The position numbers and the translations under genes were made by a program. Below, piece after piece: positions 17,343 to 27,248 of a DNA stretch of 64,000 bases. How positions within the stretch are numbered: the stretch's first letter is position 1; every line of letters starts with the position of its first letter. The notes under the pieces were generated by a model. It was not told where the DNA came from, searched no databases, and worked only from the letters and a program-made list of their open reading frames with translations. The DNA comes from Bacteroidales bacterium (GTDB lineage: Bacteria; Bacteroidota; Bacteroidia; Bacteroidales; UBA932). The DNA lies in NCBI GenBank assembly GCA_017626355.1, contig JAGAIY010000020.1:1-64000 (forward strand), read 5' to 3'.

Positions 17343-17815
17343 TCCAGGTCGTAGCCGATGGCGATTGCGCAGTACGGCACGAGACCATCCTTGATTCCGA
17401 GGAGTTCCATAACATATTCAACGGCACCCGGACCCTCAGGCTCAGCCTTAAGGCGCGGACGGCCGTTTATATGAACCCAGCAGCTGACAAGATCCATCGA
17501 GGTCACCGCAAGCTGGAGGAAGGTCGCGGAAATGGCGCAGTTGTCCACCCAAAGATCGGTCTTGGAAGTGTCTCCGAGCACGATTATCGCAGCCTGAGCC
17601 CCTGCAAGCAGGGATGAACCGTAATCCCTCATCTGCGAAAGGGCGTCCAAGGTATCCCTGTCCTCGACGATCACGAATGATGTGCTGCGGCTGTTTCTTG
17701 ATGACGGAGCTGTCTGGGCTATGCGTACCATCGCATCCAGAAGTTCCCTTTCCACAGGCCTGTCGGAATATTTCCTGACACTGTGCCTCTTATCTATTAC
17801 TTCTAAAAAATCCAT
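17339..17815 (-). CDS. Nitroreductase-family flavoprotein
   Basis: A 158-residue protein, short for the family (usually about 170-220). The FMN-phosphate-binding opening RHSVRKYSDRPV is at about 9-20, followed by APSSRNSRSTSFVIVED (FMN-isoalloxazine side). A central DNCAISATFLQLAVTSMDLVSCWVHI helix and a closing VPYCAIAIGYDLE complete the fold. It should reduce nitro- or quinone-type substrates with NAD(P)H as a cytoplasmic homodimer. Its stop codon overlaps the last base-triplet of the 128-bp repeat copy B. It is 12 bases downstream of the small secreted-protein gene. Confidence 0.88.
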   Translation of the reverse strand: MDFLEVIDKRHSVRKYSDRPVERELLDAMVRIAQTAPSSRNSRSTSFVIVEDRDTLDALSQMRDYGSSLLAGAQAAIIVLGDTSKTDLWVDNCAISATFLQLAVTSMDLVSCWVHINGRPRLKAEPEGPGAVEYVMELLGIKDGLVPYCAIAIGYDLE

Positions 17816-17827
17816 GATGTCCTCTGT

Positions 17828-18235
17828 TTAGTTTTCCCTCTGCTCCTTGCGCTTTGCACGCTGTTTCTGAAGCTTTGCCGCTCCTGTCTTGAGATAGGCT
17901 TTCCACTGCTCCGGAGTGAACCATTTCTGATAATTCCTGTCTATCTCATCCCAGCATCTGTCCTTGGCCTCCTGATAGATGTCAGTATTGGTGACCTTCG
18001 CCTTCTGAAGCTTCTCAAGCTCCACCTGAAGCTGGAAGAAGTTCGCCTTGAGGGTCGAATCGACATAGAACACCTGCCAGTCTTCAAGATCTATGAGCCT
18101 TGCCAGCTTGTCAGCCTCCTCTTCTGCGAGCTGATTGAGATCCACCGGCTCCTGATTCTGAGCGCAGGCACTCTGAGCGGAAAAGGCCAGCAATGAAACA
18201 ATGACAAGGAGCATTGTATACAGATATGATTTCAT
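17828..18235 (-). CDS. Small secreted helical protein of unknown function
   Basis: A 135-residue protein with a signal peptide (1-25, ending ACAQ). The remaining about 110 residues are highly charged and helical, with a FTPEQWKAYLKTG segment that recalls the LTPEQ motif of Spy/CpxP-like periplasmic proteins. No family can be named with confidence. It ends with a basic stretch rich in Lys, Arg and Gln. It is the first gene of the minus-strand run leading to the nitroreductase. Confidence 0.7.
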   Translation of the reverse strand: MKSYLYTMLLVIVSLLAFSAQSACAQNQEPVDLNQLAEEEADKLARLIDLEDWQVFYVDSTLKANFFQLQVELEKLQKAKVTNTDIYQEAKDRCWDEIDRNYQKWFTPEQWKAYLKTGAAKLQKQRAKRKEQREN

Positions 18236-18253
18236 ATTCTTGTATTTTTTTAA

Positions 18254-18261
18254 TAGTTTTG
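18254..18261 (+). promoter_or_regulatory. -7 element of the C69 dipeptidase operon
   Basis: TAGTTTTG matches TAnnTTTG, about 49 bases before the ATG at 18310. The -33 is unclear. Confidence 0.5.
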
Positions 18262-18278
18262 CATGTTGAATAAACGCA

Positions 18279-18310
18279 CAAAATTAATTAATTATAACAA
18301 AAGAACAAAA
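18279..18310 (-). promoter_or_regulatory. Promoter of the small secreted-protein gene
   Basis: On the reverse strand TTTTG (18306-18310) and TAATTTTG (18279-18286) are spaced by 19 bases. The -33 would overlap the first base of the divergent dipeptidase gene, so the two promoters may interfere. Confidence 0.55.
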
Positions 18311-20070
18311 TGAGAAAAATTTCGATCTCCCTGCTTATGGCCGTCATGGCCCTCATGAGCCTCATATGCACGGAAAGCCACGCATGTACAAATGTCCTCG
18401 TGACTAAGGGCGCGAGCACCGATGGTTCAAACCTTGTTTCATACGCAGCCGACTCACATCAGCTTTATGGCGAGCTGTACTATGCTCCTGCAGGAGTATG
18501 GAAAGAAGGTGACATGAGGAAGATCAACGAGTGGGATACCGGAAAATATCTCGGCATGATTCCTCAGGTGGCAAGAACATACCAGAGGGTCGGAAACATG
18601 AACGAGCATCAGCTAATCATCGCCGAGACTACATACGGAGGACGCCACGAGCTGTCGGACCCTAATGGAGTAATGGACTATGGTTCACTTATTTACGTAG
18701 CGCTCGAAAGGGCAAGGACAGCACGCGAGGCCATCAAGGTCATCGTAGATCTCGCAAACGAATACGGCTACTACTCGAGCGGTGAGTCATTCTCTCTCGC
18801 CGATACTGAAGAGGTATGGGTCATGGATCTTATCGGAAAGGGTCCGGACAACAAGGGTATCGTATGGGTGGCACGCAGGGTTCCTGACGGATACATCTGC
18901 GCCCATGCAAACCAGGCCCGCATCAGCACCTTCCCTCTGAACGACCCTGAAAACTGCATGTATGCACCTGACGTGATTTCTTTCGCACGCGAAAAGGGCT
19001 ATTTCAACGGCGAGGACAAGGATTTCAGCTTCTGCGACGCCTACGCACCGCTTGATTTCAGCGGAATGAGAGGCTGCGAGGCCCGTGCATGGTCTGCTTT
19101 CAACATTCTCTGCGACGGCAAGTTCACTTTCGAGGATGAGAACGGAAACATCGTGACAAAGGACTCTTACGACTATATCGAGTATGCGATGGGACACGAC
19201 AAGACCAAGAGATTCCCTCTTTTCGTTAAGCCTTCACGCAAGATTTCCATGAAGGATGTGGCTGACGTCATGCGCGACCACTACGAAGGCACACCTATGG
19301 ACATGACGACAGATATCGGAGCCGGCGGAAACGCCCTTCCTTACCGCTGGAGACCTATGGGCTTCGAGCACGAGGGACAGAAGTATGTGAACGAGAGGGC
19401 CATCGCGACCCAGCAGACCGGCTTCTGGTTCGTGGGACAGTCACGCGGCTGGCTTCCTGATGTGATCGGAGGAGTGATATGGTTCGGCTGCGACGATGCC
19501 GCAACTTCTTATCTCACACCTATCTACACCAATACCACCGAGGTTCCGGAGAGCTTCCGCGTAGGAAACGGAAACATGATAACCTACTCTCCTACTTCTG
19601 CCTTCTGGATGACCAACAGGGTGGCTAACGCATGCTACAAGGCCTACAACATCATGTTCCCTACCGTGGACGCAGAAATCGACGCATGGGAGAACGGAAT
19701 GATGGAAGCTGTGACTGCAGCCGACCAGGAAGCCCTCAAACTCTACGATGCGGCTCAGGCAAAGCCACGCAAGCAGGTTAAGCGCAGCTCTTCAAAGAAG
19801 ACTTCAGATCCATATGCAGAGGTCAAGGCATATCTCACACGCTTCTCTGTCGACAATGCACAGAAGATCTTCAACAAGTGGGTGGAACTCGAGGAGCTCC
19901 TTCTTGTGAAATACATCGACGGCAATGTCAAGGCACAGAACGAGGACGGCAGCTTCGTGACCAACGAGCACACAGACTGCATCCCTGCAAAGATCAGCCA
20001 GCCTGGCTACACTGCAAAGTGGAAGGAGGCTACAGCCAAAGACCATGGTGAAACAATAAAAGAGTGGTAA
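18310..20070 (+). CDS. C69-family dipeptidase, secreted
   Basis: A 586-residue protein with a signal peptide (about 1-25) ending right before Cys26 (HACTNVLVTKGAS). In the C69 (PepD) family this Cys is the N-terminal nucleophile, so cleavage by signal peptidase or by itself would expose the active site. Other family segments are SYAADSHQLYGE, AETTYGGRHELSDPNG and DIGAGGNALPYRW. The enzyme hydrolyses dipeptides outside the cytoplasm. It overlaps the possible GTG start of the TonB receptor gene and, by spacing, heads the operon that runs to 30053. A Lys-rich linker (about 480-495) precedes a C-terminal extension. Confidence 0.9.
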   Translation: MRKISISLLMAVMALMSLICTESHACTNVLVTKGASTDGSNLVSYAADSHQLYGELYYAPAGVWKEGDMRKINEWDTGKYLGMIPQVARTYQRVGNMNEHQLIIAETTYGGRHELSDPNGVMDYGSLIYVALERARTAREAIKVIVDLANEYGYYSSGESFSLADTEEVWVMDLIGKGPDNKGIVWVARRVPDGYICAHANQARISTFPLNDPENCMYAPDVISFAREKGYFNGEDKDFSFCDAYAPLDFSGMRGCEARAWSAFNILCDGKFTFEDENGNIVTKDSYDYIEYAMGHDKTKRFPLFVKPSRKISMKDVADVMRDHYEGTPMDMTTDIGAGGNALPYRWRPMGFEHEGQKYVNERAIATQQTGFWFVGQSRGWLPDVIGGVIWFGCDDAATSYLTPIYTNTTEVPESFRVGNGNMITYSPTSAFWMTNRVANACYKAYNIMFPTVDAEIDAWENGMMEAVTAADQEALKLYDAAQAKPRKQVKRSSSKKTSDPYAEVKAYLTRFSVDNAQKIFNKWVELEELLLVKYIDGNVKAQNEDGSFVTNEHTDCIPAKISQPGYTAKWKEATAKDHGETIKEW

Positions 20071-20084
20071 TCCCCCGCCAGAAA

Positions 20085-22901
20085 ATGAAAAGATTCCTGA
20101 CAATAACGACAATGCTTCTGATAAGTGTCTGCGCCATGGCGCAGACATGGTCAGTAAGCGGAAGGATAACCGAAGCCGGATCCGAGGTTCCTGTCATAGG
20201 AGCCGTGGTGAGGCTCGGTGAAGATTATCTGTGGACGACATCGGATGTTCAGGGAGAGTTTTCATTCAATAACGTACAGACCGGTACATACGAACTTATC
20301 GTTTCATGCCTGGGTTATGTCAACGTGACCCGTGAGGTGGAGGTCAGAACTGATGTCAGCGACCTGAAGATAGTGCTGTATGAAAACTCTCTCGCCCTGG
20401 ATGAGGTCGTGGTGACGGCACAGAAGGCCAAGGACGGACTGGGAACGACCCATAATCTGGGACGCGACGCCCTTAACCATCTGCAGATGTCCAACATGAC
20501 GGATGTCGCTGCCCTGCTTCCCGGCGGAAAGACCACTAACCCGGATCTGACGGAAGAAAACAGCTTCTCGCTCCGTGAAGGAGGCCAGTCGGACGGCAAC
20601 GCATCATTCGGAACCGCTGTGGAAGTGGACGGAGTCAGGCTCGGCAACAACGCATCCTTCGGCAAGCCGGGAGGAGTCGACACCAGAAGCATAGCCGTAG
20701 AGAACATCGAATCGATCGAGGTCATAACAGGCGTACCTTCTGCCGAATACGGAGACCTGAACAGCGGAATCGTCAAGATAAACACAAGAAAAGGTCGCAC
20801 ACCTGTCAACGTCACCTTCTCGGTAAACCCGCGTACCTATCAGGCCTCGGCATCGAAAGGTATTGACCTTCAGGATAATAACGGAGTACTTAACTTCAGT
20901 GCGGAATGGGCCAGAGCAGTCAAGAAGCTCATATCTCCTTACGAATCCTATTCGAGGACAGGCATAACCTTAGGTTACAGCAACACCTTCGCCAAAGTCC
21001 TGAGATTCGAAGCCGGTCTGGCCGGAAACATCGGAGGAATGAACTCCGAAAATGACCCCGACGCTTTCACAGGAGAGTACGAGAAGGAAAGAGACAACAC
21101 CTTCCGAGGCAACACATCCCTGACATGGCTGCTCAACAGGCCGTGGATAACCAACCTCAAGCTGGATGCATCCGTCAACTTCAACGACAACCTGTACCAC
21201 TACCACAAGTACGAATCCCACGGCTCCAACCAGCCTGCCGTCCATGCGGAACAGGAAGGTTACTTCCTCGCAGACAGGCTGCCGCTGACATATTTCTCGG
21301 ATCAGGTCATAGATTCCAAGGAGCTGGACTTCGCCGCTTCACTCAAGTACAACTGGCACAAACGCTGGAACAATTCCAAGAGTTCACTCAAGGCCGGTGT
21401 CCAGTGGAAGGCCAACGGAAACATCGGAGAGGGTGAATATTATCAGGATCCGGCCCTCGCTGCCAACGGATACAGGCCCCGCCCTTACACGGACTATCCG
21501 TTCATGCACAATCTGTCGGCATATGCGGAAGAGCATCTGACGATACCTGTCGGACAGACCAAGCTGGAGATGACGGCAGGTCTCAGACTGGAGAACGTAT
21601 TCATCAGGAATTCCCTTTACCGCAAGAAGACCACCCTTTCACCGCGTCTGAACGCGAAGTGGAAGCTCGCGGACGGCTTCGCGATAAGAGGAGGCTGGGG
21701 AATCACGGAAAAGCTTCCTTCATATTACATCCTGTACCCGAAGCCTGAGTACAGAGATATCCAGACCTATGGATTCTCACATGGGGACCAGACAAGCTAT
21801 ATCTATTATACTCAGCCATATACGATAAAATACAATCCTGAGCTCAAATGGCAGAGGAACCGGAATGCCGAGGTCGGAGTCGAAGCTGAGGCGGGAGACA
21901 TGAAGATAACCCTTACAGGCTTCTACAACCTGACCAAGGGCCCGTACAACTTCACGGATGTATATGAACCTTATTCATATAATATCCTCCAGCGTCCGGA
22001 AGGCTTCACAATGCCTGCAGACCCTCAGATAAAGATAGACAGCCAGACAGGCATGATGTACGTCCGCGGTGACGACAACGAATACTGGACACCGATGGAT
22101 GTGAAGGTGACGGACAGGACATTCGCCAAGTCTTCGAAGCAGAACAACGGAGCGGACGTAAAGAGGGCTGGTGTCGAACTCGTGATGGAGTTCCCGGAGA
22201 TAAGGCCTATACGCACAAGCTTCCGTCTGGATGCGTCGTATGTCTATACGAAATATCTGAACGAACAGCTTTCAGCCTTCTACAGGAGCGGCTGGTCCCA
22301 CACGACCCTTGCGAACCGTTCGTACCAGTATGTGGGAATATATGCAAACGGCTCCGGCAACAACACTGTGAGCAACGGAAAGATCACTCATAATCTGGAT
22401 GCCAACCTCACAGCCATCACCCATATCCCTCAGGCCCGCATAATCATAACCTGCAGGCTTGAAATGTCGCTGCTCAGAAGAAGCCGCAACCTTTCGGAAT
22501 ACAACGGAAGCACTTATGCATACACTGTGAGCGAGACCGACAAGAATCCTACGGGAGGCGATATCTATGACGGAAACTCATACACCGCCATAAGACCTGT
22601 TTCATATATGGATCTTGACGGCAACATACATCCGTTCACCGACGCAGAGGCCGCTGACCCTGAATTCGCCAACCTTATCCTCAAATCCAACAACGCCTAC
22701 ACCTTCGCGCAGGACGGATATTCGGCGTACATGTCGGCTAACCTCAGCATTACCAAGGAGATAGGAGACAAGATATCACTCTCTTTCTTCGCCAATAACT
22801 TCACCAACTCCAGACCATATGTAAAGTCTATGGCGACAGGCATCGGAGCCATCTTCACGCCGGCTTTCTACTATGGACTGACATGCAGACTGAAATTCTA
22901 G
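20085..22901 (+). CDS. TonB-dependent receptor with carboxypeptidase-like N-domain
   Basis: A 938-residue protein from the ATG at 20085. A GTG at 20064 lies inside the preceding gene and is less likely. The signal peptide ends near MAQ (about residue 19). A carboxypeptidase-regulatory-like domain (about 22-105) is followed by a plug with VDGVRLGNNASFGKPGGVDTR and IEVITGVPSAEYGDLNSG, and a barrel to the C-terminus ending RLKF with the terminal aromatic residue of outer-membrane proteins. It imports a substrate with TonB energy. No SusD follows, and its partners are the DUF4876 and DUF6850 proteins. Confidence 0.9.
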   Translation: MKRFLTITTMLLISVCAMAQTWSVSGRITEAGSEVPVIGAVVRLGEDYLWTTSDVQGEFSFNNVQTGTYELIVSCLGYVNVTREVEVRTDVSDLKIVLYENSLALDEVVVTAQKAKDGLGTTHNLGRDALNHLQMSNMTDVAALLPGGKTTNPDLTEENSFSLREGGQSDGNASFGTAVEVDGVRLGNNASFGKPGGVDTRSIAVENIESIEVITGVPSAEYGDLNSGIVKINTRKGRTPVNVTFSVNPRTYQASASKGIDLQDNNGVLNFSAEWARAVKKLISPYESYSRTGITLGYSNTFAKVLRFEAGLAGNIGGMNSENDPDAFTGEYEKERDNTFRGNTSLTWLLNRPWITNLKLDASVNFNDNLYHYHKYESHGSNQPAVHAEQEGYFLADRLPLTYFSDQVIDSKELDFAASLKYNWHKRWNNSKSSLKAGVQWKANGNIGEGEYYQDPALAANGYRPRPYTDYPFMHNLSAYAEEHLTIPVGQTKLEMTAGLRLENVFIRNSLYRKKTTLSPRLNAKWKLADGFAIRGGWGITEKLPSYYILYPKPEYRDIQTYGFSHGDQTSYIYYTQPYTIKYNPELKWQRNRNAEVGVEAEAGDMKITLTGFYNLTKGPYNFTDVYEPYSYNILQRPEGFTMPADPQIKIDSQTGMMYVRGDDNEYWTPMDVKVTDRTFAKSSKQNNGADVKRAGVELVMEFPEIRPIRTSFRLDASYVYTKYLNEQLSAFYRSGWSHTTLANRSYQYVGIYANGSGNNTVSNGKITHNLDANLTAITHIPQARIIITCRLEMSLLRRSRNLSEYNGSTYAYTVSETDKNPTGGDIYDGNSYTAIRPVSYMDLDGNIHPFTDAEAADPEFANLILKSNNAYTFAQDGYSAYMSANLSITKEIGDKISLSFFANNFTNSRPYVKSMATGIGAIFTPAFYYGLTCRLKF

Positions 22902-24125
22902 ATGAAAAGGCTGATATACATACTGATCGCCGTTGCGGTTTCCGCATGTGCCGGCATAAAAGGTTCCGATCCTTACAAGGACAACCTGTTTCTTCTGACT
23001 GTCAATGCAGAGTATCCGGAAGGGATAGACCCCGTGTCGCTTGAAGGAGCGACTGCCGTGGTCGAAGACATCAACACCGGAAACACTTATTCCGTAAAGA
23101 CCGACGAGACAGGCAGCTTCTCGATAAGACTACCCAACGGAATATACAGGATCAACATCAGCATGAATGCTGACGGATACGTCTTCAACGGAGCCGCCGA
23201 TAAGGTAGTGGTGGCCGGAGCGGACATGACCCTCGGACTCGGCCTTACATTCTCCAAGACAGGCTCGCTGGTAATAAAGGAAATATACTGCGGAGGCTGC
23301 AAGAAGCTGCCGCAGGAAGGCAATTATCAGGGAGACCAGTACTTCATCGTCCACAACAACGACTACAAGGTCCAGTATCTTGACAGTCTCTGCTTCGGTA
23401 CGCTTTCGCCTAACAATGCGACGGCGTCAAACCCTTGGGTATCAAAGGATCCGCAGACCGGAGAAAGCATATTCCAGGACTTCCTGCCTATAATCCAGGC
23501 AGTATGGCAGTTCCCTGGAGACGGCGACGACTTCCCTCTGCAGCCAGGCGAAGATGCCGTAATATGCCTCAGAGGAGCGATCGACCATACTCTCCAGTAT
23601 CCGCTCTCGGTCAACCTCAACAAGCCTGGCTATTTTGTCTGCTACAACATCACATATTTCTGGAACACCAGCATGCATCCTGCTCCAGGAGACCAGATTT
23701 CGGACGACAGGATCATAGATGTGGTGATAAAGACAGGTCAGGCCAATGCTTATACGCTGTCCATGAGCTCCCCTACCCTGGTGATCTGGAAGCCTCAGGG
23801 CATGACCATGCATGAATTTGTCAGCATACCTGACAACATAACCCCTGTACCTGGAAGCAGCATCGACAATGTGGTCAAGGTTCCGTACGAATGGGTATAT
23901 GATGCCGTGGAGGTATTCGATGCACGCTCGTCCACAAACTCGAAGAGGCTTCCTCCACCGATGGATGCAGGCTATGTCCTTCAGACCGACGTATATCTGG
24001 GCCGCACTCTGATGAGGCATACAGATGAGGCAGCCAGTGCCGCTGCAGGATATGAGGTGCTCGCTGACACCAACAATTCGATGAACGATTTTTATGAAAC
24101 CGAGAAACAGTCACTCCATGAATAA
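22902..24125 (+). CDS. DUF4876-family lipoprotein
   Basis: A 407-residue lipoprotein (lipobox SACAG, Cys16) starting directly after the receptor stop codon. An Ig-like segment (about 28-115) with PVSLEGATAVVEDINTG and an IRLPNGIYRINI strand is followed by a domain typical of DUF4876, with GSLVIKEIYCGGCKK, DQYFIVHNNDYKVQYLDSLCFG and later VVIKTGQAN. It is probably exposed at the outer membrane and may serve as the soluble cap or binding subunit for the receptor, in the way SusD does, but this is inference from position. It overlaps the following gene by eight bases. Confidence 0.8.
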   Translation: MKRLIYILIAVAVSACAGIKGSDPYKDNLFLLTVNAEYPEGIDPVSLEGATAVVEDINTGNTYSVKTDETGSFSIRLPNGIYRINISMNADGYVFNGAADKVVVAGADMTLGLGLTFSKTGSLVIKEIYCGGCKKLPQEGNYQGDQYFIVHNNDYKVQYLDSLCFGTLSPNNATASNPWVSKDPQTGESIFQDFLPIIQAVWQFPGDGDDFPLQPGEDAVICLRGAIDHTLQYPLSVNLNKPGYFVCYNITYFWNTSMHPAPGDQISDDRIIDVVIKTGQANAYTLSMSSPTLVIWKPQGMTMHEFVSIPDNITPVPGSSIDNVVKVPYEWVYDAVEVFDARSSTNSKRLPPPMDAGYVLQTDVYLGRTLMRHTDEAASAAAGYEVLADTNNSMNDFYETEKQSLHE

Positions 24126-25653
24126 GGCAAGATACATACTGGCAGTCAGCCTGTTGCTTTGCGGACTGGCTGCTTCGGCGCAGAGGGTTCCTGACCGTGA
24201 CCCTGCCGTCCTGACCTATGACAGAGTCATCGGAAACAACCTGTGGAACGGATCCCGGAACATCACCGGAATACGTCAGGATACGGTTTCGAGGTCTTAT
24301 GCCGAACTTTCCGGCAACTATGTATCGGGAGGGTTCCGCGACACATGGGAGGCAGCAAGGAGCTGGGAGGCAGGAGCCATGACGGCAAGCATCCGCCATA
24401 TGGAAAGGATATCCCTCAAGGGTTCGTTCTCATTCAGGCAGACCGAAGGTTATGACATGTGCGGATCCATGTTCCTGAATCCGGGTTTCTACCCTGTGGA
24501 TGTGCTCGAATTCACCCCAGGACGAAAGACCCGTCAGACCTACTCATTCGACGGAGGTATCGCCTACGACATATCGGATACATGGAGGATAGGTGCCGCC
24601 ATGGACTTCGAATCTGCCAATATGGCCAAGAGAAAGGACCTGAGGCACACCAACTGGTGGCTCGACATGACAGTCGCTCCCGGCTTCATGTTCCACAAGG
24701 GTGATTTCTCCGCCGGAGCCAGCTACATCATGAGAAAGACAAGCGAAAGCATCAAGGCCGAACAGATCGGAATCGCGGAATCTTCATACTATGCCTTCCT
24801 CGACAAGGGTCTCATGTACGGAGAATATTCCGTATGGAGCGGAAGCGGCCTGCATCTGTCGGAGGCAGGAGTCAACGGCTTTCCGGTCAGGGACATAAGC
24901 CACGGAGCTGCCGTGCAGCTGCAGTACAAGGGGCTTTTCGCAGAAGTAGAATACCTCAACCGCCGGGGAGTTATAGGAGAGAAGGAATACATCTGGTTCC
25001 GCTTCCCGGGACATGGAGTCAATGCAAGGCTGGGCTACAGACACGAAAGGCCACGTTCCGTTCACTTCGCACGGCTTGATTTCGGCTGGGACGGTCTCGG
25101 ACTGGATGAAAGCGTTCTCGAAAAGGTGACTGAGAACGGAGTGACCAATGTATACTACCATGGAAGCAACCGCATACTTGCAAACGAAACTCTCTCGTTG
25201 AGACCTGAGTATGAATATGTTGCCAAAGCCCTCGAACTGAAGGCAGGAGCCGGCATCAGGTGGAAGGACGGCATGTCTTCCCAGATGTACCCATACGCCT
25301 GCTACCAGGCCATGATGACTTGGGAGGCAGAAGCCGACCTCCTTTTCCATATAGGCAGGACCGACCTCAGAGTCAGACTGGCCTGCGGCGGAGGAGATGT
25401 TTCCGAAACGGTCAGGATGACGGACCAGGAAAGCGGTGTGCAGACAGAACCGTACAGGCTTCAGGACTGGTACGACATGCATATGGAATACGCCACAGCC
25501 ACAAGGATGGATGCAGGTCTGTCCCTGCGATATAACTTCCTCAAGGGAATATACATTGAAGCTGCAGGAAGCTGGTCGCACGGCTTCGGACTGAAACTGC
25601 TGCCCGGAAGCAGCAGGACAGGTGCAGCACTTAGACTCGGATATAACTTTTAA
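24118..25653 (+). CDS. DUF6850-family outer-membrane protein
   Basis: A 511-residue protein from the ATG at 24118 that overlaps the end of the DUF4876 gene (an upstream codon at 24094 is less likely). The signal peptide runs about 1-21, ending SAQ. The mature part alternates short polar and aromatic strands with Gly-rich turns and ends in a GAALRLGYNF beta-signal, typical of an outer-membrane barrel of about 16-18 strands. In known Bacteroidota genomes DUF6850 proteins accompany DUF4876 proteins and a TonB receptor. Function unknown. It should sit with the receptor in the outer membrane. Confidence 0.75.
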   Translation: MNKARYILAVSLLLCGLAASAQRVPDRDPAVLTYDRVIGNNLWNGSRNITGIRQDTVSRSYAELSGNYVSGGFRDTWEAARSWEAGAMTASIRHMERISLKGSFSFRQTEGYDMCGSMFLNPGFYPVDVLEFTPGRKTRQTYSFDGGIAYDISDTWRIGAAMDFESANMAKRKDLRHTNWWLDMTVAPGFMFHKGDFSAGASYIMRKTSESIKAEQIGIAESSYYAFLDKGLMYGEYSVWSGSGLHLSEAGVNGFPVRDISHGAAVQLQYKGLFAEVEYLNRRGVIGEKEYIWFRFPGHGVNARLGYRHERPRSVHFARLDFGWDGLGLDESVLEKVTENGVTNVYYHGSNRILANETLSLRPEYEYVAKALELKAGAGIRWKDGMSSQMYPYACYQAMMTWEAEADLLFHIGRTDLRVRLACGGGDVSETVRMTDQESGVQTEPYRLQDWYDMHMEYATATRMDAGLSLRYNFLKGIYIEAAGSWSHGFGLKLLPGSSRTGAALRLGYNF

Positions 25654-25664
25654 TACATAAAGCC

Positions 25665-27245
25665 ATGAAACGTAACTTAAGCTCATTTCTTATAATGCTT
25701 GCTCTGGCGGCAGCCTGCCAGAGAACCGTCGAACCTGAAACCCTTCCCGGAAAGGTTCAGATCGAACCTATCATCACGAAAGCGACGGAAGTGAATTTTG
25801 AAAACGGCGACCGCATAGGCCTCACAATGATAAAGACCAACGATACGGAAAGCTACGCGGACAACAAATGCATGACATTTGACGGCAATGTGTTTGAAAG
25901 CGACCTCACATGGTACGCGGACGCATATTCGGAGGCTGACATGTATGCCTACTATCCGTACAGGGAAGCAGGAACACCGACCTCGTATGTCTTCTTTGAA
26001 GACCAGACAGAAGGAATAGCAAAGGCAGACCTTATGGCCGCTTCCAAGACAGGTGTCCTTCCTTCGCCTAATGCCGTGGCCATGGTGTTCAAGCATCTGA
26101 TGACAAAGATAGTGGTCAAGGTAGAGAATCTCTCTGAGGCCGACATTCAGACTGTCGAGATATACGGAAGCCGCCGTGCGGCAGATGTGGACATCACGAC
26201 CATGACGGTTTCAGACAACTACAGCGGAGCGCTTCCTGACGAGGTTCCGGACCCTGTCAAGGCATATGAATCAAAGGAAGGAAAAGAGTGGCAGGCCATC
26301 ATCATCCCTGGAACATCCAGACTCAGCCTGAGCCTGTCTCTTTCAAACGGCAAGAAGGCCACCCAGCCTCTTGCTGAAATGAATCTCAAGTCAGGAGGAC
26401 AATACACTGTGAACGTTCGCCTTATCAAGGACGACATGATCGTAAGCGCTTCAGGAGAGATCGAGAACTGGACGGACGAGGGAGAGATCGGCTTCGAGGG
26501 TGAAGGCTCTGTCGAGGAACTTCCTGTGGAATTCACCGAATATGACGGATATTTCGTATATGACGGCGTTGAATATAAGACTGTGAAGCTTGCAGACGGC
26601 AACACATGGATGGCAGAGAATCTCCGCTTCATCCCTCGCGGACGCTCTGTTTCAAGCGATCCAGTCGAAGATGCGGGAATATGGTACCCTGCAGCAAATG
26701 CAGACAAGACTGCCGACCCTGCTCTCGTCGAGACTCTCGGACTCCTCTACGATGCCGCTACTGCATTCGGAGTCAAGGAGATAACACTTGAGAACGCCGC
26801 TTCATTCGAAGGAACACAGGGAATCTGCCCTGAGGGCTGGCACCTCCCTACCGCTGTAGAGATGACCGGTCTTGTAGGACACTGCACAAATGCCGAGCTG
26901 ATCAACACAGAGGCCCCATATTACGATGCGACCATCAAGGGAGCAAGCCTTGCAGCCCTCAAGGAAGCAGGCTGGGAGTGGACATTCGCCAGCTGCAGAA
27001 ACAAGACATCCGTTTCAGGCAACGGCTCATATCTTTCGACCACATACAACGGCATCTACGGTGTGATGTCCTATCTGCTCGGATCAACATTCTCAAAGGC
27101 TACCACAAACGATGACGGCAGCCTCAAGAACGCACAGTACTACTACATGATGCCGACATACAACGCAAGCAATGAAAAGGTAGCCGTAGCTTACGGAAAC
27201 TTCCTTTCAGGAGTGTCGGTGCGCTGCGTCAAAGATAAGGAATAA
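25665..27245 (+). CDS. Fimbrillin-like lipoprotein with C-terminal FISUMP domain
   Basis: A 526-residue lipoprotein (lipobox AAACQ, Cys18) with a fimbrillin/Mfa-like N-terminal half (about 35-270). This half has FENGDRIGLTMIK, DAYSEADMYAYYPYRE and a LPSPNAVAMVFKHLMTKIVV strand. A linker follows, then a Fibrobacter-succinogenes-type paralogous (FISUMP) domain (about 295-526) with TVKLADGNTWMAENLRF and GICPEGWHLPTAVEM. Such domains occur on surface-exposed proteins that bind substrates or other cells. It lies between the DUF6850 barrel (11 bases before) and the M16 peptidase (3 bases after). Confidence 0.82.
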   Translation: MKRNLSSFLIMLALAAACQRTVEPETLPGKVQIEPIITKATEVNFENGDRIGLTMIKTNDTESYADNKCMTFDGNVFESDLTWYADAYSEADMYAYYPYREAGTPTSYVFFEDQTEGIAKADLMAASKTGVLPSPNAVAMVFKHLMTKIVVKVENLSEADIQTVEIYGSRRAADVDITTMTVSDNYSGALPDEVPDPVKAYESKEGKEWQAIIIPGTSRLSLSLSLSNGKKATQPLAEMNLKSGGQYTVNVRLIKDDMIVSASGEIENWTDEGEIGFEGEGSVEELPVEFTEYDGYFVYDGVEYKTVKLADGNTWMAENLRFIPRGRSVSSDPVEDAGIWYPAANADKTADPALVETLGLLYDAATAFGVKEITLENAASFEGTQGICPEGWHLPTAVEMTGLVGHCTNAELINTEAPYYDATIKGASLAALKEAGWEWTFASCRNKTSVSGNGSYLSTTYNGIYGVMSYLLGSTFSKATTNDDGSLKNAQYYYMMPTYNASNEKVAVAYGNFLSGVSVRCVKDKE

Positions 27246-27248
27246 GAC

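Noticed and set aside
24784..25686. 300-codon open frame on the minus strand opposite the DUF6850 gene
   Set aside because: Antisense shadow in a GC-balanced gene. No signal, motif or promoter.
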